Part shown: positions 53,423-63,507 of the stretch, in pieces
Layout of the letters: every line of letters starts with the position of its first letter
How positions within the stretch are numbered: the first letter of the stretch is position 1
From: CAIXSC01 sp046349855
GTDB taxonomy: Bacteria; Planctomycetota; Planctomycetia; Pirellulales; Pirellulaceae
Length of the DNA: 64,000 nt
NCBI GenBank assembly: GCA_046349855.1
Contig: JAXMBM010000006.1
Location: forward strand, 118,803-182,802
Direction of reading: 5' to 3'
Program-made: the position numbers and the translations under genes
The notes under the pieces: generated by a model
Told to the model about the DNA's origin: nothing
Databases searched by the model: none
The model's input: the letters and a program-made list of their open reading frames with translations, nothing else

Positions 53423-54886
53423 TCAGGCCAGCAGTTCCTTCACGACGCGCGACGGTTCGACACCGGTCAAACGGGCGTCGAGTCCCTGGAAGCGGACGGT
53501 AAACCGTTCGTGGTCAAAACCCAGCAGGTGCAGGACGGTGGCGTGGAAATCGCGAATGTGGACCGGATTCTGCACGATGTTGTAGGAGAAGTCGTCCGTT
53601 TCGCCATAGATCACGCCGCCCTTGGCGCCACCGCCGGCCAGCCACATGGTGAAGCAGCGAGGGTGATGATCGCGCCCGTAGTTCTGTTTGCTGAGTCCTC
53701 CCTGGGAGTAGATGGTGCGACCGAACTCGCCACCCCAGATGATGAGTGTCTCGTCGAGCAGCCCGCGCTGCTGTAGATCCTGAATCAGCGCATAGCAAGG
53801 TTGGTCGATATCGCGGCACTGATCGGGGAGACGCCCCGCCACATTCGCGTGGGTGTCCCAGTTGTTGTGATACACCTGGACAAATCGCACGCCCCGCTCG
53901 ACCATCCGCCGCGCCAGCAGCATCGTATTGGCAAAGGTACCCGGCTTGCGGGCCTCATCGCCGTACAGCTCGAACGTCTGGGCGGACTCGCGCGTGAGAT
54001 CGGTGAGGTCCGGGACGCTCGCCTGCATGCGGTACGCCAATTCGTACTGCTGGATGCGCGTCTCGGTCTCAGGATCGCCGAGCTGGCTGAGGGTCAATTC
54101 ATTGAGGGCCTTAAGGCCGTCGAGGGTCGTGCGCCGGACCTCGGATGGAACCCCGGGGGGATTGTTGATGTAGAGGATCGGGTCACCGCTCGAGCGGAAC
54201 GCAACCCCCGCGTGCTCGCCCGACAAGTAGCCCGACGACCAGAGACGCGCCGAGATGGCCTGCACCTGTTCGGTGTTGGTCGGGCGGGCCACCAGGACGA
54301 CGAACGTCGGCAGGTTGTCGTTGGCGGATCCCAGTCCGTACGAAGTCCAGGCGCCCAGGCACGGCCGGCCGGTCACCTGATTGCCCGTCTGGATGTAGGT
54401 AATCGCCGGTTCGTGGTTGATGGCCTCCGTGTTCATCGAACGGATGAAGCACATCTGGTCGACCATCTTGGCCGTCCAAGGAAGCAACTCGGTGACCCAC
54501 ATCCCGCACTGGCCATGCTGTGCGAACTTGAATTTCGACGGAGCGATGGGAAACCGGGCCTGCCCCGAGGTCATGGTGGTGAGACGCTGACCCATGCGGA
54601 TCGTGTCTGGGAGGTCCTTGTCGAACCACTGGTCCATGACCGGCTTGTAGTCGTACAGGTCCATCTGTGGCGGTCCCCCCACCATGTGCAGATAGATGAC
54701 CCGCTTGGCTTTCGCCGGAAAATGCGTTCGTGGGCGGGGAGCCGCGGCGGGATTGCCCGAGTCGGCCGCGTGGGCCGTTTCCCGCCCCAGCAGAGAGGCC
54801 AGTGCTGCCCAGCCAACGGCATGGCTGCCTTGTCGAAAGAAATGTCGACGCGTGATCTGATTCGCGTATTCTTGCCAGGGATGCAT
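53423..54886 (-). CDS. DUF1501 protein, Tat-exported
   Basis: 487 residues. QITRRHFFRQGSHAVGWAALASLLG is a twin-arginine signal. The DUF1501 body has VIYLHMVGGPPQMDLYDYKP, WTAKMVDQMCFIRSMNTEAINHEPA, YHNNWDTHANV near residue 340 and IIWGGEFGRTI. HPRCFTMWLAGGGAKGGVIYGETDDF is also typical. It follows the PSCyt1/DUF1553 gene by 32 bp, the standard planctomycete pairing; the pair is thought to act in periplasmic breakdown of complex substrates, but the activity is unknown. GGAG lies 10 nt upstream. Confidence 0.9.
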   Translation of the reverse strand: MHPWQEYANQITRRHFFRQGSHAVGWAALASLLGRETAHAADSGNPAAAPRPRTHFPAKAKRVIYLHMVGGPPQMDLYDYKPVMDQWFDKDLPDTIRMGQRLTTMTSGQARFPIAPSKFKFAQHGQCGMWVTELLPWTAKMVDQMCFIRSMNTEAINHEPAITYIQTGNQVTGRPCLGAWTSYGLGSANDNLPTFVVLVARPTNTEQVQAISARLWSSGYLSGEHAGVAFRSSGDPILYINNPPGVPSEVRRTTLDGLKALNELTLSQLGDPETETRIQQYELAYRMQASVPDLTDLTRESAQTFELYGDEARKPGTFANTMLLARRMVERGVRFVQVYHNNWDTHANVAGRLPDQCRDIDQPCYALIQDLQQRGLLDETLIIWGGEFGRTIYSQGGLSKQNYGRDHHPRCFTMWLAGGGAKGGVIYGETDDFSYNIVQNPVHIRDFHATVLHLLGFDHERFTVRFQGLDARLTGVEPSRVVKELLA

Positions 54887-54918
54887 GATCGTTTTTCTCC
54901 CGCGCGGTGCGTGGACGG

Positions 54919-57900
54919 TTATTTGTTGAGAACTTCGTCGAGGTTCAGGAGTTCATTCACCAACATGGTCCAGGATGCCAGTTCGCCCGGCGCCAACGAG
55001 GCCTCCGGCGGCGATTCCCCGACCGTGATCAAGGCCCGCGCCGCGGTTTCCTGCGACCCGTAGTACTTCCGCAACTCGGCCAGCGACGTCCGGACAATCG
55101 GCAACTCCTCCGCGCGGAAGGGACGCGCCAGCAGACGTCGAGCGACGAAGTCGAGACGCGTGTCATCGCTGGGGCCCCCTTCCCGCAACGTGCTCTGAGC
55201 CAGATGCCGCGCCGCTTCGACAAACTGCACGTCGTTCAGCGTGACCAGCGCCTGGAGAGGCGTGTTCGTCCGCTCCCGCCGTACCGTGCAGGTCTCGCGA
55301 TTCGGCGCATTGAAGACCTCCAGCGACGCCGGCGGTGCGCTTCGCTTCCAGAACGTGTAGAGGCTCCGGCGATACAGGTTTTCCCCGGTGTCGCGGCGAT
55401 AATCGCGAGTGTTGCTGCCGATCATGGCGACCGCTTCCCACACCCCCTCGGGTTGATAGGGTCGAACTGAAGGACCTCCAATCTTGCGGACCAGCAGGCC
55501 ACTGGCCGCCAACGCATAATCCCGGATCATCTCCCCATCCATGCGGAAACGCGGTCCGCGCGACAGCAGCCGATTGGCCGGGTCGCGTTCCAGCTTCTCC
55601 TTGGTGGCGACCGCCGCCTGGCGATAGGTCGCGGACATCACCAGGAGCTTGTAGAGTCGCTTGATGTCCCAGCCGGATTCGCGGAAGTCGACGGCGAGCC
55701 AGTCGAGCAGTTCAGGATGCGACGGCACTTCTCCCGCCGCACCGAAATCGCCTGTGGTCCGCACGATTCCCGTGCCGAACAACTCCTGCCAGAAGCGGTT
55801 GACCGTCACACGCGCCGTCAGCGGATGCTGTGGCTGCAGCAGCCATTCGGCAAACCCCAGGCGGTTACGTGGTGCTGCGGGCGGGAACGGCGGCAGGATA
55901 TCGGGGGTATCCGGTTTGACCGGATCCCGACGCTTGTCGTACTCGCCGCGGAACAGCACGTACGCCATCGCTTCGTCGCCCTTCTCCTGCATGACGTGAG
56001 CGATCGTGCCGCGCGCCTTGATCGCCGCCTCTTCTGCCTGCAGGGCGACCACCTGATCGGCGAACTGGCGGTAGGTTGAATCGAGGGTGACGAGCCACCA
56101 GTCAAACAACTCCTGGCGATCCGCGTCCGAGCGTTGCTCGGCGGGGCGACCGACAAGCGCCGCAGCCCGAGTCCCCTTGGCCAGCCGCTCCGCCGCATCC
56201 GCCGGCAAGGCTTGCGTGTAGAGTCGCACGTCCTGCAGCCGCACGTCGGTCAGCCGCGACATGCCGGCACGCTGTGCCAGTTTGAGTGGGACCGAAGTGC
56301 GGATCGTGTCGCTGAGCGTATCCTTCTGGATGTTCCGCTTCTCCTGCGCCACGCCGTTCACATAAATCCGTAGCCCCGCTGCCTTGCTGCTGCCATCGTA
56401 CGTCACCAGCACGTGCGACCAGCGGTTGGCCGGCAGCGGATCGCCCGCTACGACCTTGAGGCCGTTGTCGGGCCACTTGTGAATCACATGCGCGCCGATT
56501 TTTCCCTGTTCGATCCACAGATCCCAGCCGCGATAATCGCTGGCGTCGTCCATCCGCGCCAGCAGCGCGCCGGTGACTTTATTGTCGGGGAGGAACACCC
56601 AGGCGCCGTAACTGAACGGCCGGTCGCGCTCCCAATCGCCATCGTTCGGCAGCTGCACCGCCGAGGTGGCGGTGGCCTTCCAGGCCTGCGCTGCTAACCA
56701 GCCTTCGCCCCAGGCCACTTCCCCACCCAACGACAACGGACTGGAGGCTCCACCGCGGAGCACGGCCGTTTCGCTCCCCTGCCCTTCGCCGAGCGTCGCC
56801 TGCAGCGCCAGGTCGGCGGAAGGAATCAGGGACGTCACCTGCGCCACCGCGGCGGTTCCCAGCCAGGCGTCAAAGTCCGCTCGCGCGGCCTGTCTCCGTC
56901 CGTCGCGGCGCTGCACCGCCGCCGGCACCTCCTGCTGCAACGCCCGCCAGCGAGGCGCATCCGCCGCCGCCGGTACCGTGATGATGGGCGGAGTGTCCTT
57001 CACATTGCCGTCCATCGCCGGCTGGGTCGTGTTATTGAAGAACGCCGCCATCTCGTAGAACTGCCGCTGTGTCAGCGGGTCGAATTTGTGGTCGTGGCAC
57101 ACGGAGCAATTGGCGGTGAGTCCGAGCCAGACCTGGGAGACGGTCTCGGTGCGATCGCGGGTATACAGTACCAGGTATTCCTCTGGGATCGTGCCGCCCT
57201 CACTGGTGGTGATATTGCAGCGGTTGAAACCGGAAGCGATCTGCTGGTCCAGCGTGCGCTGAGGAAGCAGATCGCCCGCCAGCTGCTCCCGCGTGAATTG
57301 ATCGAACGGCAGGTTGTCGTTGAATGCTCGGATGACCCAGTCGCGGTACGCCCAGATCTCGCGGAAATTATCGAAGTGGATTCCGTGAGTGTCGGCGTAG
57401 CGAGCGGCGTCCAGCCAGTACCGACCGCGATGCTCGCCCCAGGTGGGCGACTTCAGCAATTCATCGACATACTTCTCGTACGCCTCGGCCGTCGTGTCCT
57501 GCACGAACGCCTCGACCAGCGCCGGCGCCGGCGGCAGGCCCGTGAGGTCCAGACTGAGTCGCCGAGCGAGAGTGCGACGATCCGCTTCGGGCGCGGGCGT
57601 TAACCCCGCCTGTTCGAGTCGGGCCAGAATGAAGCGATCGATCGCGTTGCGCACCCAGCCTTCGTTCTTCACCGCCGGCACGGGCGGACGCTGCGGTGCC
57701 AGAAACGCCCAGTGCAATTGATACTCGGCGCCGCCAGCAATCCACTTCTTGAGCAACTCCTTCTGCGCCTCCGGCATGGGACGCCGGCCGCGGGGGGGCA
57801 TCATCTCTTCGGGATCGCTGGAGAAGATCCGTTGGATGATCCCGCTGTCCGCCGGTTTCCCCGGTACGATCGCTCCGCTGTCGACCGCCGAGTCGCGTTC

Positions 57901-58143
57901 GTCCAATCGCAGATCGGCCTTGCGCTGCAGGCGATCCGGTCCGTGACACTGAAAACAATGTTCGGCCAGAATCGGCCGAATGTCGCGATTGAACTGCAGC
58001 GTCTCGTCGGCTCCTCGTGCCGGCGTTGCCAGCGCCGCGACCAACCCGACCACCCAGAGACTCGACCCGACCGCGCGCCGCAAGCTCGCGCTCCGCATAA
58101 ACCGCCCCACGGGGGTAACAACCATCCGCCGATGATGCCGCAT
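54919..58143 (-). CDS. PSCyt1 / DUF1549 / LamG / DUF1553 exported cytochrome-like protein
   Basis: 1074 residues. A long signal (residues ~1-45, ending TPARGAD) is followed by a planctomycete cytochrome c domain: FNRDIRPILAEHCFQCHGPD with CxxCH near residue 65 and EEMMPPRGRRPM. Next is DUF1549 (WVRNAIDRFILARLEQAGL; RLSLDLTGLPP; WLDAARYADTHG). A concanavalin-like LamG segment lies in the middle (YGAWVFLPDN; WSHVLVTYDGSSKA; LRIYVNGV), and DUF1553 closes it (NRLGFAEWLLQPQHPLTARV; NRFWQELFGTGIVRTTGDFG; GPRFRMDGEMIRDYAL). LamG suggests carbohydrate binding. ATG 58143 has AGGAGT 8 nt upstream. It is the partner of the DUF1501 gene immediately downstream. Confidence 0.92.
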   Translation of the reverse strand: MRHHRRMVVTPVGRFMRSASLRRAVGSSLWVVGLVAALATPARGADETLQFNRDIRPILAEHCFQCHGPDRLQRKADLRLDERDSAVDSGAIVPGKPADSGIIQRIFSSDPEEMMPPRGRRPMPEAQKELLKKWIAGGAEYQLHWAFLAPQRPPVPAVKNEGWVRNAIDRFILARLEQAGLTPAPEADRRTLARRLSLDLTGLPPAPALVEAFVQDTTAEAYEKYVDELLKSPTWGEHRGRYWLDAARYADTHGIHFDNFREIWAYRDWVIRAFNDNLPFDQFTREQLAGDLLPQRTLDQQIASGFNRCNITTSEGGTIPEEYLVLYTRDRTETVSQVWLGLTANCSVCHDHKFDPLTQRQFYEMAAFFNNTTQPAMDGNVKDTPPIITVPAAADAPRWRALQQEVPAAVQRRDGRRQAARADFDAWLGTAAVAQVTSLIPSADLALQATLGEGQGSETAVLRGGASSPLSLGGEVAWGEGWLAAQAWKATATSAVQLPNDGDWERDRPFSYGAWVFLPDNKVTGALLARMDDASDYRGWDLWIEQGKIGAHVIHKWPDNGLKVVAGDPLPANRWSHVLVTYDGSSKAAGLRIYVNGVAQEKRNIQKDTLSDTIRTSVPLKLAQRAGMSRLTDVRLQDVRLYTQALPADAAERLAKGTRAAALVGRPAEQRSDADRQELFDWWLVTLDSTYRQFADQVVALQAEEAAIKARGTIAHVMQEKGDEAMAYVLFRGEYDKRRDPVKPDTPDILPPFPPAAPRNRLGFAEWLLQPQHPLTARVTVNRFWQELFGTGIVRTTGDFGAAGEVPSHPELLDWLAVDFRESGWDIKRLYKLLVMSATYRQAAVATKEKLERDPANRLLSRGPRFRMDGEMIRDYALAASGLLVRKIGGPSVRPYQPEGVWEAVAMIGSNTRDYRRDTGENLYRRSLYTFWKRSAPPASLEVFNAPNRETCTVRRERTNTPLQALVTLNDVQFVEAARHLAQSTLREGGPSDDTRLDFVARRLLARPFRAEELPIVRTSLAELRKYYGSQETAARALITVGESPPEASLAPGELASWTMLVNELLNLDEVLNK

Positions 58144-58252
58144 TGTGGATACTCCTGTCCAGAATTCACTCCTTCTAGGATGCCAAGCCATCCGCGCCGC
58201 CGCAAGAGGGAAGGACGAAGTGAGACGGGAAGAAGGGACGCGCGGGACGTCG

Positions 58253-59470
58253 TCAGGGATAGAGAAGTGCGGTGGACACAGCGGACCACCAGTCGTCTTC
58301 CGCCGTGCGCGTGCGAGCGAGAATCTCGTCCGGTGTCGCATCCAACGGATCCGACGCGAGCCAATGACGCAGATCCGCTGAGCCCCAGAGGATGTCGATC
58401 GGCAAACGCTGCGTCTCGTACTCGTATGGCGGCGGGAGCCAGTGAAATTCGCGCGGCCAGAAGCGGATGACGGTCGCCAGCAGCGCGACCGTGCAGGCCA
58501 CGGGACGGTGAGTCGCGCCGGCCAGTGGCCGCAGAGCCACGCCACCGCAACTCTGCCCACACCACTTGTCGAACGCGGGGAGGAAACGAGTGGGACGGAC
58601 CGCGAAACCCCATGCGACACACGGGGCGAGCGCCGCACTCAAACGAAACGGATCAATGAAAGGGGCTCCGCACACGGCGAACGGGGTGGTGGTGCCACGT
58701 CCTTCCGAAAGGTTGGTGCCTTCCAGCAGAACCTGCCCCGGGTACACCAGAGCGGTTTCCGGGTGAGGCATGTTGGGCGACGGAGGAGACCATGGCAGGC
58801 CGGTCGCGGCGAACAGCTGCTCACGCCGCCAACCTGCCAGCGGGACGACGGTCAGCGGGCACGCGCGGGGCAAGCCGCTGTTCAACCACAGAGCCAGTTC
58901 CCCCAGCGTGAGCCCATGACGCAAGGGGATTTCCGCTCCCCCGACAAAACTGCGGAAGTCGCGTTGCAAACGGGGACCTTCGACCACCTGGCCGCCGAGC
59001 GGATTGGGGCGATCCAGCACGACGACCGGCAAATCGCGGGCCGCACAGGCTTGCAGGCAATGCAGGAGGGTCCAGGCAAAGGTGTAGACGCGTGTCCCGA
59101 CATCCTGCAGGTCGATGACCAGGCAATCCAGACCGGCGAGCATTTCTCGGGTGGGGGAACGGACGTCGCCGTAGAGACTGTAAACCGGCACCTCAAGCGG
59201 CGGGTAGTGACCGTGCGGTGACTCGATCATGTTGGCCTGCTGTTCCCCCCACAGTCCATGCTGCGGAGAGAACAACCGGTCGATCCGTCCGGGAAAGCGG
59301 GCGGCAAGCACGTCGCAGGTTAGTTGCCCCTGGCTGTCCAGCGACGCTTGATTCAGCAGCACGCCGATGCGGCGCGCCTGCTGCAGCACCGCCGGCGGCC
59401 GCTCCAGGCAGACGTCAAGCCCCAGCCGGACGCGCGGTGCCGCTGCCGGCGTCGCCGCAACCTCATTCAT
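58253..59470 (-). CDS. namZ: NamZ-like exo-beta-N-acetylmuramidase (DUF1343)
   Basis: A 405-residue DUF1343 protein. Motifs: RIGVLLNQASLDSQGQ, LFSPQHGLWGEQQANM near residue 70, PVYSLYGDVRSPTREML, VIDLQDVGTRVYTFAWTLLHCL, VVLDRPNPLGGQVVEGP and PSPNMPHPETALVYPGQVLLEGTNLSEGRGTTTPF. Characterised members (B. subtilis NamZ/YbbC) release MurNAc from the non-reducing end of peptidoglycan fragments. No signal peptide is apparent, so it may be cytoplasmic. The start overlaps the end of the upstream serine hydrolase-NamZ fusion by 8 nt. The two NamZ units are clearly paralogous. Confidence 0.9.
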   Translation of the reverse strand: MNEVAATPAAAPRVRLGLDVCLERPPAVLQQARRIGVLLNQASLDSQGQLTCDVLAARFPGRIDRLFSPQHGLWGEQQANMIESPHGHYPPLEVPVYSLYGDVRSPTREMLAGLDCLVIDLQDVGTRVYTFAWTLLHCLQACAARDLPVVVLDRPNPLGGQVVEGPRLQRDFRSFVGGAEIPLRHGLTLGELALWLNSGLPRACPLTVVPLAGWRREQLFAATGLPWSPPSPNMPHPETALVYPGQVLLEGTNLSEGRGTTTPFAVCGAPFIDPFRLSAALAPCVAWGFAVRPTRFLPAFDKWCGQSCGGVALRPLAGATHRPVACTVALLATVIRFWPREFHWLPPPYEYETQRLPIDILWGSADLRHWLASDPLDATPDEILARTRTAEDDWWSAVSTALLYP

Positions 59471-61868
59471 ACAGCAGCACCGTGGAGCGGCGGCGGAGGA
59501 ACTCGGCCAATCCTGCGTCCGCGGCGGTGGCGACCTCGTCCCACGGGCGTGCCCCGAGAACCAGCTGCTGGACCTGCTCGTTCCCTAGCAGGCGACCATA
59601 GGCCGCGGCTTCCCACTTTTCGGGATAGGAACGGCGGAGATCGAGTGCAATTTCCAGACCCAGGCGCAGCGGATCGAACTGTTGCCGATCGGTAATGAGG
59701 AACCGCACGCCGCCGCATCGCTCGTTCTGAAACTTGCTGGCGGACGGGGTGAATTCGACCGGCACCAAGGCCACGCCCGGGATCTCCCTTGCCCGGAGGC
59801 GCGCCGCGAGGGCTCGTCCGTCGAGCCAGGGAGCGCCGATCCATTCAAATGGCGAATCCGTGCCGCGTCCAACGGAGAGGTTGGTCGTTTCGAGCAGTCC
59901 GATACCCGGGTAGAGCCAGGCTTGAGTGAGCGATCGCATGTTGGGCGAGGGATTGATCCACACCAGCCCCGTGTCGTCCCAGCTGTGGCGTCGTTCCCAG
60001 CCTTCGCAGCGGATCACTTCCAGTTCGAGATCCAGTTTGTTCTCGTCGCGGAACAGGCGTGCCAGTTCGCCCGCCGTCATGCCATGACGCACGGGGAGGC
60101 GGTGGAATGCGGTGAACGATTCTCGGCCCGCATCCAACAGCGGTCCGGACACCATCACACCTCCCAAGGGATTGGGGCGATCCAGCACGACGAATCGCCG
60201 GCGGTGCTCGGCCGCCGCCCGCATCGCTTCTCCCATGGTCGACAGGTAGGTATAGAATCGCGTGCCGATATCCTGAATGTCGAAGACCAGCGTGTCGACA
60301 TTGTTGAGCATTTCGGCCGTCGGTCGCCGCGTTTTTCCGTACAGACTGAAGACCCGCAGGCCGGTCGCTCGGTCCTCGGAATCAGCCACCTGAGAAATAT
60401 CTAGCTCTCCGGCGAAGCCATGCTCGGGGCTGAACAGGGCGGTAAGCTGCACCTGGGGAGCATCACGCAGCAGTTCGACGGTGCTGGTGCCATCCTGCGC
60501 ACGTCCCGTATGATTGGTGATCAATCCGACCTTCTGCCCTGCCAGCGAACGGAAGCCGTCGCGCCGCAGGACGTCGATTCCTGTCAGGACCGCAGTCCCT
60601 GCAGTCCGCCTTGGTGCCGCCTGAGTCGACGGCTCGCGGATGGCGGCCGCGGCGACCGACCCGATGCGGCCTGCCAATGGATTCACCAGGCCCTTGCCGT
60701 GCGGATGTACCCGGTTGCTGAGGAACAGCACGAACAGATCGAGTTGTGGATCGATCCACAAAGATGTACCTGTGAAACCACCGTGGCCAAACGCGGCGTC
60801 GGACATCAGATCGCCGCGATTGATCGAGTACCCGGTCCGTTTATCCCAGCCCAGTCCCCGCAGCCCGGACGAGACGCGATAGCCACGCGTCATCACCTGC
60901 AGGGTGGCGGGAGCGAGTATGCGGTCGTTGGTCCCTCGGCTGGTGGCCAGCAGCGCCAGCGCATACCGGGCCGTGTCCTCGGCCGTGGAAAACAGACCCG
61001 CATGTCCGGCGACGCCGCCCAGTTTCCAGGCGCGCGGATCGTGCACTTCGCCCTGAATCCAGCGCCCCTCGCGCTGCTCCGTCGGTGCCGCGCGCTGCCG
61101 CAGCTCTTCCGCCGGTCGATAACCCGATTCGTGCATCCCGAGAGGAGTCAGGATGTGTCGCCGGGCATACTCGTCGAGCGGTTCGCCGGAGATACGCTCG
61201 ACGAGCTTTCCCAGCACGATGAAGTTGACGTCCGAATAGATGAACTTGGAACCAGGGGGTGCGGTGAGGGGTAAGGCCTGGATGCGCCGCCAGGCTTCCT
61301 CCGGTCCCTGCTCGTAGTCCGCCAGCGGGTTGTCGGCAATCAAGCCGCTCTGGTGGATCAGCAGGTCGTGCACGGTCAGCACGTCCTTTCCCTGGACCGC
61401 GAAATCAGGGAGGTGCCGCGCCACTTTATCCTGCAGACTCAACCGCCCCTGCTCCACCAGTTGCAGGATGCTGGTAGCCGTTACCAGAGGTTTGGTGAGT
61501 GAGGCCATGTCGAACACGGTGTCGGTGGTCATCGGTCGGATCTCTGGCTCGAGCTGCCGCTGGCCGTACGCCTTCAACCAGGCGATCTGTCCGCGGCGAC
61601 CGATGCAGACGACGCAGCCGGGGAGCTTCTTTTCGGCGAGCGCCTGGGCGACCAGGGCGTCGATGCGCCCCAGCGCGGTGCCGTCCAGTCCCACCTGCTC
61701 CGGCGCGCATTGCGGCAGCGGCTCACCTCGCCCCTCCGCTTCGACCAGGATGGCCAGCAGGCAGGTGAATAGGGCGGTGAATAGGGCGACGCCGCGACGC
61801 GTGACCGCCTGCCACTCAAACCGGGAGCAGCCTTCCGTCGGGAGGAGCGCGGCCGAATGCGTTCTCAT
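59463..61868 (-). CDS. serine hydrolase (AmiE-like beta-lactamase family) fused to NamZ (DUF1343)
   Basis: 801 residues. An N-terminal hydrophobic signal (GVALFTALFTCLLAILVEA) precedes a beta-lactamase-fold serine hydrolase: FDMASLTKPLVTATS (SxxK) near residue 130, SKFIYSDVNFIVLGKL (Y-x-N region) and FGHGGFTGTSLW (KTG-like HGG). From about residue 425 begins a DUF1343 module: GLITNHTGRAQDGTSTVELL, LFSPEHGFAGELD, RVFSLYGKTRRPTAEML and VVLDRPNPLGGVMVSGPLL. In B. subtilis the separate homologues amiE (amidase, beta-lactamase family) and namZ lie in one cluster; here they are one protein. AGGAGG precedes ATG 61868. The start overlaps the symporter stop by 4 nt. Confidence 0.9.
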   Translation of the reverse strand: MRTHSAALLPTEGCSRFEWQAVTRRGVALFTALFTCLLAILVEAEGRGEPLPQCAPEQVGLDGTALGRIDALVAQALAEKKLPGCVVCIGRRGQIAWLKAYGQRQLEPEIRPMTTDTVFDMASLTKPLVTATSILQLVEQGRLSLQDKVARHLPDFAVQGKDVLTVHDLLIHQSGLIADNPLADYEQGPEEAWRRIQALPLTAPPGSKFIYSDVNFIVLGKLVERISGEPLDEYARRHILTPLGMHESGYRPAEELRQRAAPTEQREGRWIQGEVHDPRAWKLGGVAGHAGLFSTAEDTARYALALLATSRGTNDRILAPATLQVMTRGYRVSSGLRGLGWDKRTGYSINRGDLMSDAAFGHGGFTGTSLWIDPQLDLFVLFLSNRVHPHGKGLVNPLAGRIGSVAAAAIREPSTQAAPRRTAGTAVLTGIDVLRRDGFRSLAGQKVGLITNHTGRAQDGTSTVELLRDAPQVQLTALFSPEHGFAGELDISQVADSEDRATGLRVFSLYGKTRRPTAEMLNNVDTLVFDIQDIGTRFYTYLSTMGEAMRAAAEHRRRFVVLDRPNPLGGVMVSGPLLDAGRESFTAFHRLPVRHGMTAGELARLFRDENKLDLELEVIRCEGWERRHSWDDTGLVWINPSPNMRSLTQAWLYPGIGLLETTNLSVGRGTDSPFEWIGAPWLDGRALAARLRAREIPGVALVPVEFTPSASKFQNERCGGVRFLITDRQQFDPLRLGLEIALDLRRSYPEKWEAAAYGRLLGNEQVQQLVLGARPWDEVATAADAGLAEFLRRRSTVLLYE

Positions 61869-63340
61869 GAAGGAGCCTCCTGCCGCGCGGTCCCGCCGGA
61901 AAACAGCAGTCCGCCGGAAAAAGTGAGAGTGGCGCCGATCAAGGCATACCAGGGAAACGCCACCTTGATTCCCCACGCCGGCAGGCCGAACTGGATGAAC
62001 AGCAGCCCCATCAGGCCTGTCACTCCGCCTGCCACCGCGCCGCGCGCATCGACCGTGCGCGTGAAGACTCCCAAGGCGAATACTCCCAGCAGCAACCCGG
62101 CCGAATAGCCGGCGATCGTGAGGGCTCCCCGCACCACGCTGGCATCCAGGTAGGTGGCCGCCAGTCCAATGCCCATTTGCACGATGCCAAACACCACCGT
62201 GAGCAGGCGGGTCCGCAGCAGCGCGCGAGCGGGATCGCCCAGCGGCCGGCCTGGGGTGAGGAGGAAATCGTGGACCAGCGCCGACGCCGAGGCATTCAAC
62301 GAACTCGACAGGGTCGACATGGCCGCGGCCAGAATGGCTGCCAGCAACAGTCCCACCAACCCCGTGTTGACCGGAAACTCGCGCACCATGAAATCGGCAA
62401 ACACTTCATCCGTGCGGGCAAAGTGAATTTCAGGATGCCGCGCGTAGTAGCACGCCAGCTCGACACCGATCAGCAGGAAGAGTGCAAATTGTGCCGCGAC
62501 GACCAGTCCGCTCGCCACCACCGCACGACCTGCATCCCGCTGACTGCGAGCACTGAGGTATCGCTGCACCATCATGTGATCGGTGCCGTGAGTGCCCAGG
62601 GTCAGGATGGCGCCACCAAAAAGTCCAGCCCAGAACGTGTAGGGCTCGGCCAACGTGAGCCGGAAATCAAACACCGTCCATTTGTGGTGCTCGGCGGCGA
62701 AGGCCTGAAGTTCACTCCAGCCACCGGGCAGGCGGGCCACGATTACGAACACGGCCACCAGCCCCCCCACCAGGTAGATCGCCAGCTGCAAACAGTCATT
62801 CCAGACCACCGATCGCAGGCCACCGAACACCGTGTAGATGATGGTCACCGCTCCCATGCCAGCGACGCTGATGGCGAACGGCAGGCCGGTGAGCTTCTGC
62901 AGGACGATGGCGGCCAGAAACAACCGCAACCCGTCTCCCAGATTGCGGGTCACCAGGAACAACAGGGAAGCCGCTCGCTGAGTCATGCCGCCGAAACGGC
63001 GTTCCAGGACTTCGTAGGCGGTAAACAGCCGGCTCTGAAAATAGAGGGGCAGCAGGAGCCGCACAATCAAGATGCGGCCGACCACGTAGCCCAGCGCGAG
63101 TTGCAGAAAGCGAAAGCCCGAGGGACCGAAGGCTTCGCCCGGAACGCTCAGCACGGTCGCCGTACTGGTCTCGGTCGCCACGATCGAACCCAGGATGGCC
63201 CACCAGGGAAGGTTGCGGTCCCCCAGCACATAGGCTTCCAGGTTCGTCGAGCGCGCTCCCGCCCAGACACCGACCAGCAGCATGGCGGCGAAATAGATGA
63301 TGAGTACCGCGAGATCCACCGGGCCGAGTGGCAAGGTCAT
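61865..63340 (-). CDS. sodium:solute symporter
   Basis: A 491-residue SSS-family (LeuT-fold) membrane protein with about 13 helices. DLAVLIIYFAAMLLVGVWAG opens it; DRNLPWWAILGSIVATETSTATVLSVPG is the SSS signature region; GAILTLGTHGTDHMMVQRYLSARSQRDAGRA and LAAAMSTLSSSLNASASALVHDF follow. It would couple sodium entry to uptake of a solute; the adjacent NamZ/AmiE and MurQ genes suggest MurNAc or muropeptide sugars (inference). ATG 63340 is chosen; the frame extends upstream without helices. Confidence 0.88.
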   Translation of the reverse strand: MTLPLGPVDLAVLIIYFAAMLLVGVWAGARSTNLEAYVLGDRNLPWWAILGSIVATETSTATVLSVPGEAFGPSGFRFLQLALGYVVGRILIVRLLLPLYFQSRLFTAYEVLERRFGGMTQRAASLLFLVTRNLGDGLRLFLAAIVLQKLTGLPFAISVAGMGAVTIIYTVFGGLRSVVWNDCLQLAIYLVGGLVAVFVIVARLPGGWSELQAFAAEHHKWTVFDFRLTLAEPYTFWAGLFGGAILTLGTHGTDHMMVQRYLSARSQRDAGRAVVASGLVVAAQFALFLLIGVELACYYARHPEIHFARTDEVFADFMVREFPVNTGLVGLLLAAILAAAMSTLSSSLNASASALVHDFLLTPGRPLGDPARALLRTRLLTVVFGIVQMGIGLAATYLDASVVRGALTIAGYSAGLLLGVFALGVFTRTVDARGAVAGGVTGLMGLLFIQFGLPAWGIKVAFPWYALIGATLTFSGGLLFSGGTARQEAPS

Positions 63341-63507
63341 GATGACCGAGCAATGTAGCTCAGCCGCTTGTCCGTTCGCCAGAGTGTCCCGTCCCGCCCA
63401 TCGGGTGTCGGTCCCGAGCAACTCGCTGCACCGCGTGGTCAATTTGCGGTAGGCTGAGCTATCATGGGGCGAACTTCTCCTCGCCCTTTTCCCCGCCCTG
63501 CCCTGTC
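63341..63507. other. divergent promoter region of muropeptide locus
   Basis: A 167-bp spacer between the symporter operon (leftward) and murQ (rightward). A TATCAT lies a few bases before the rightward ATG-containing stretch, but no convincing -35 at the right distance was seen. Shared regulation of the two directions is plausible. Confidence 0.4.
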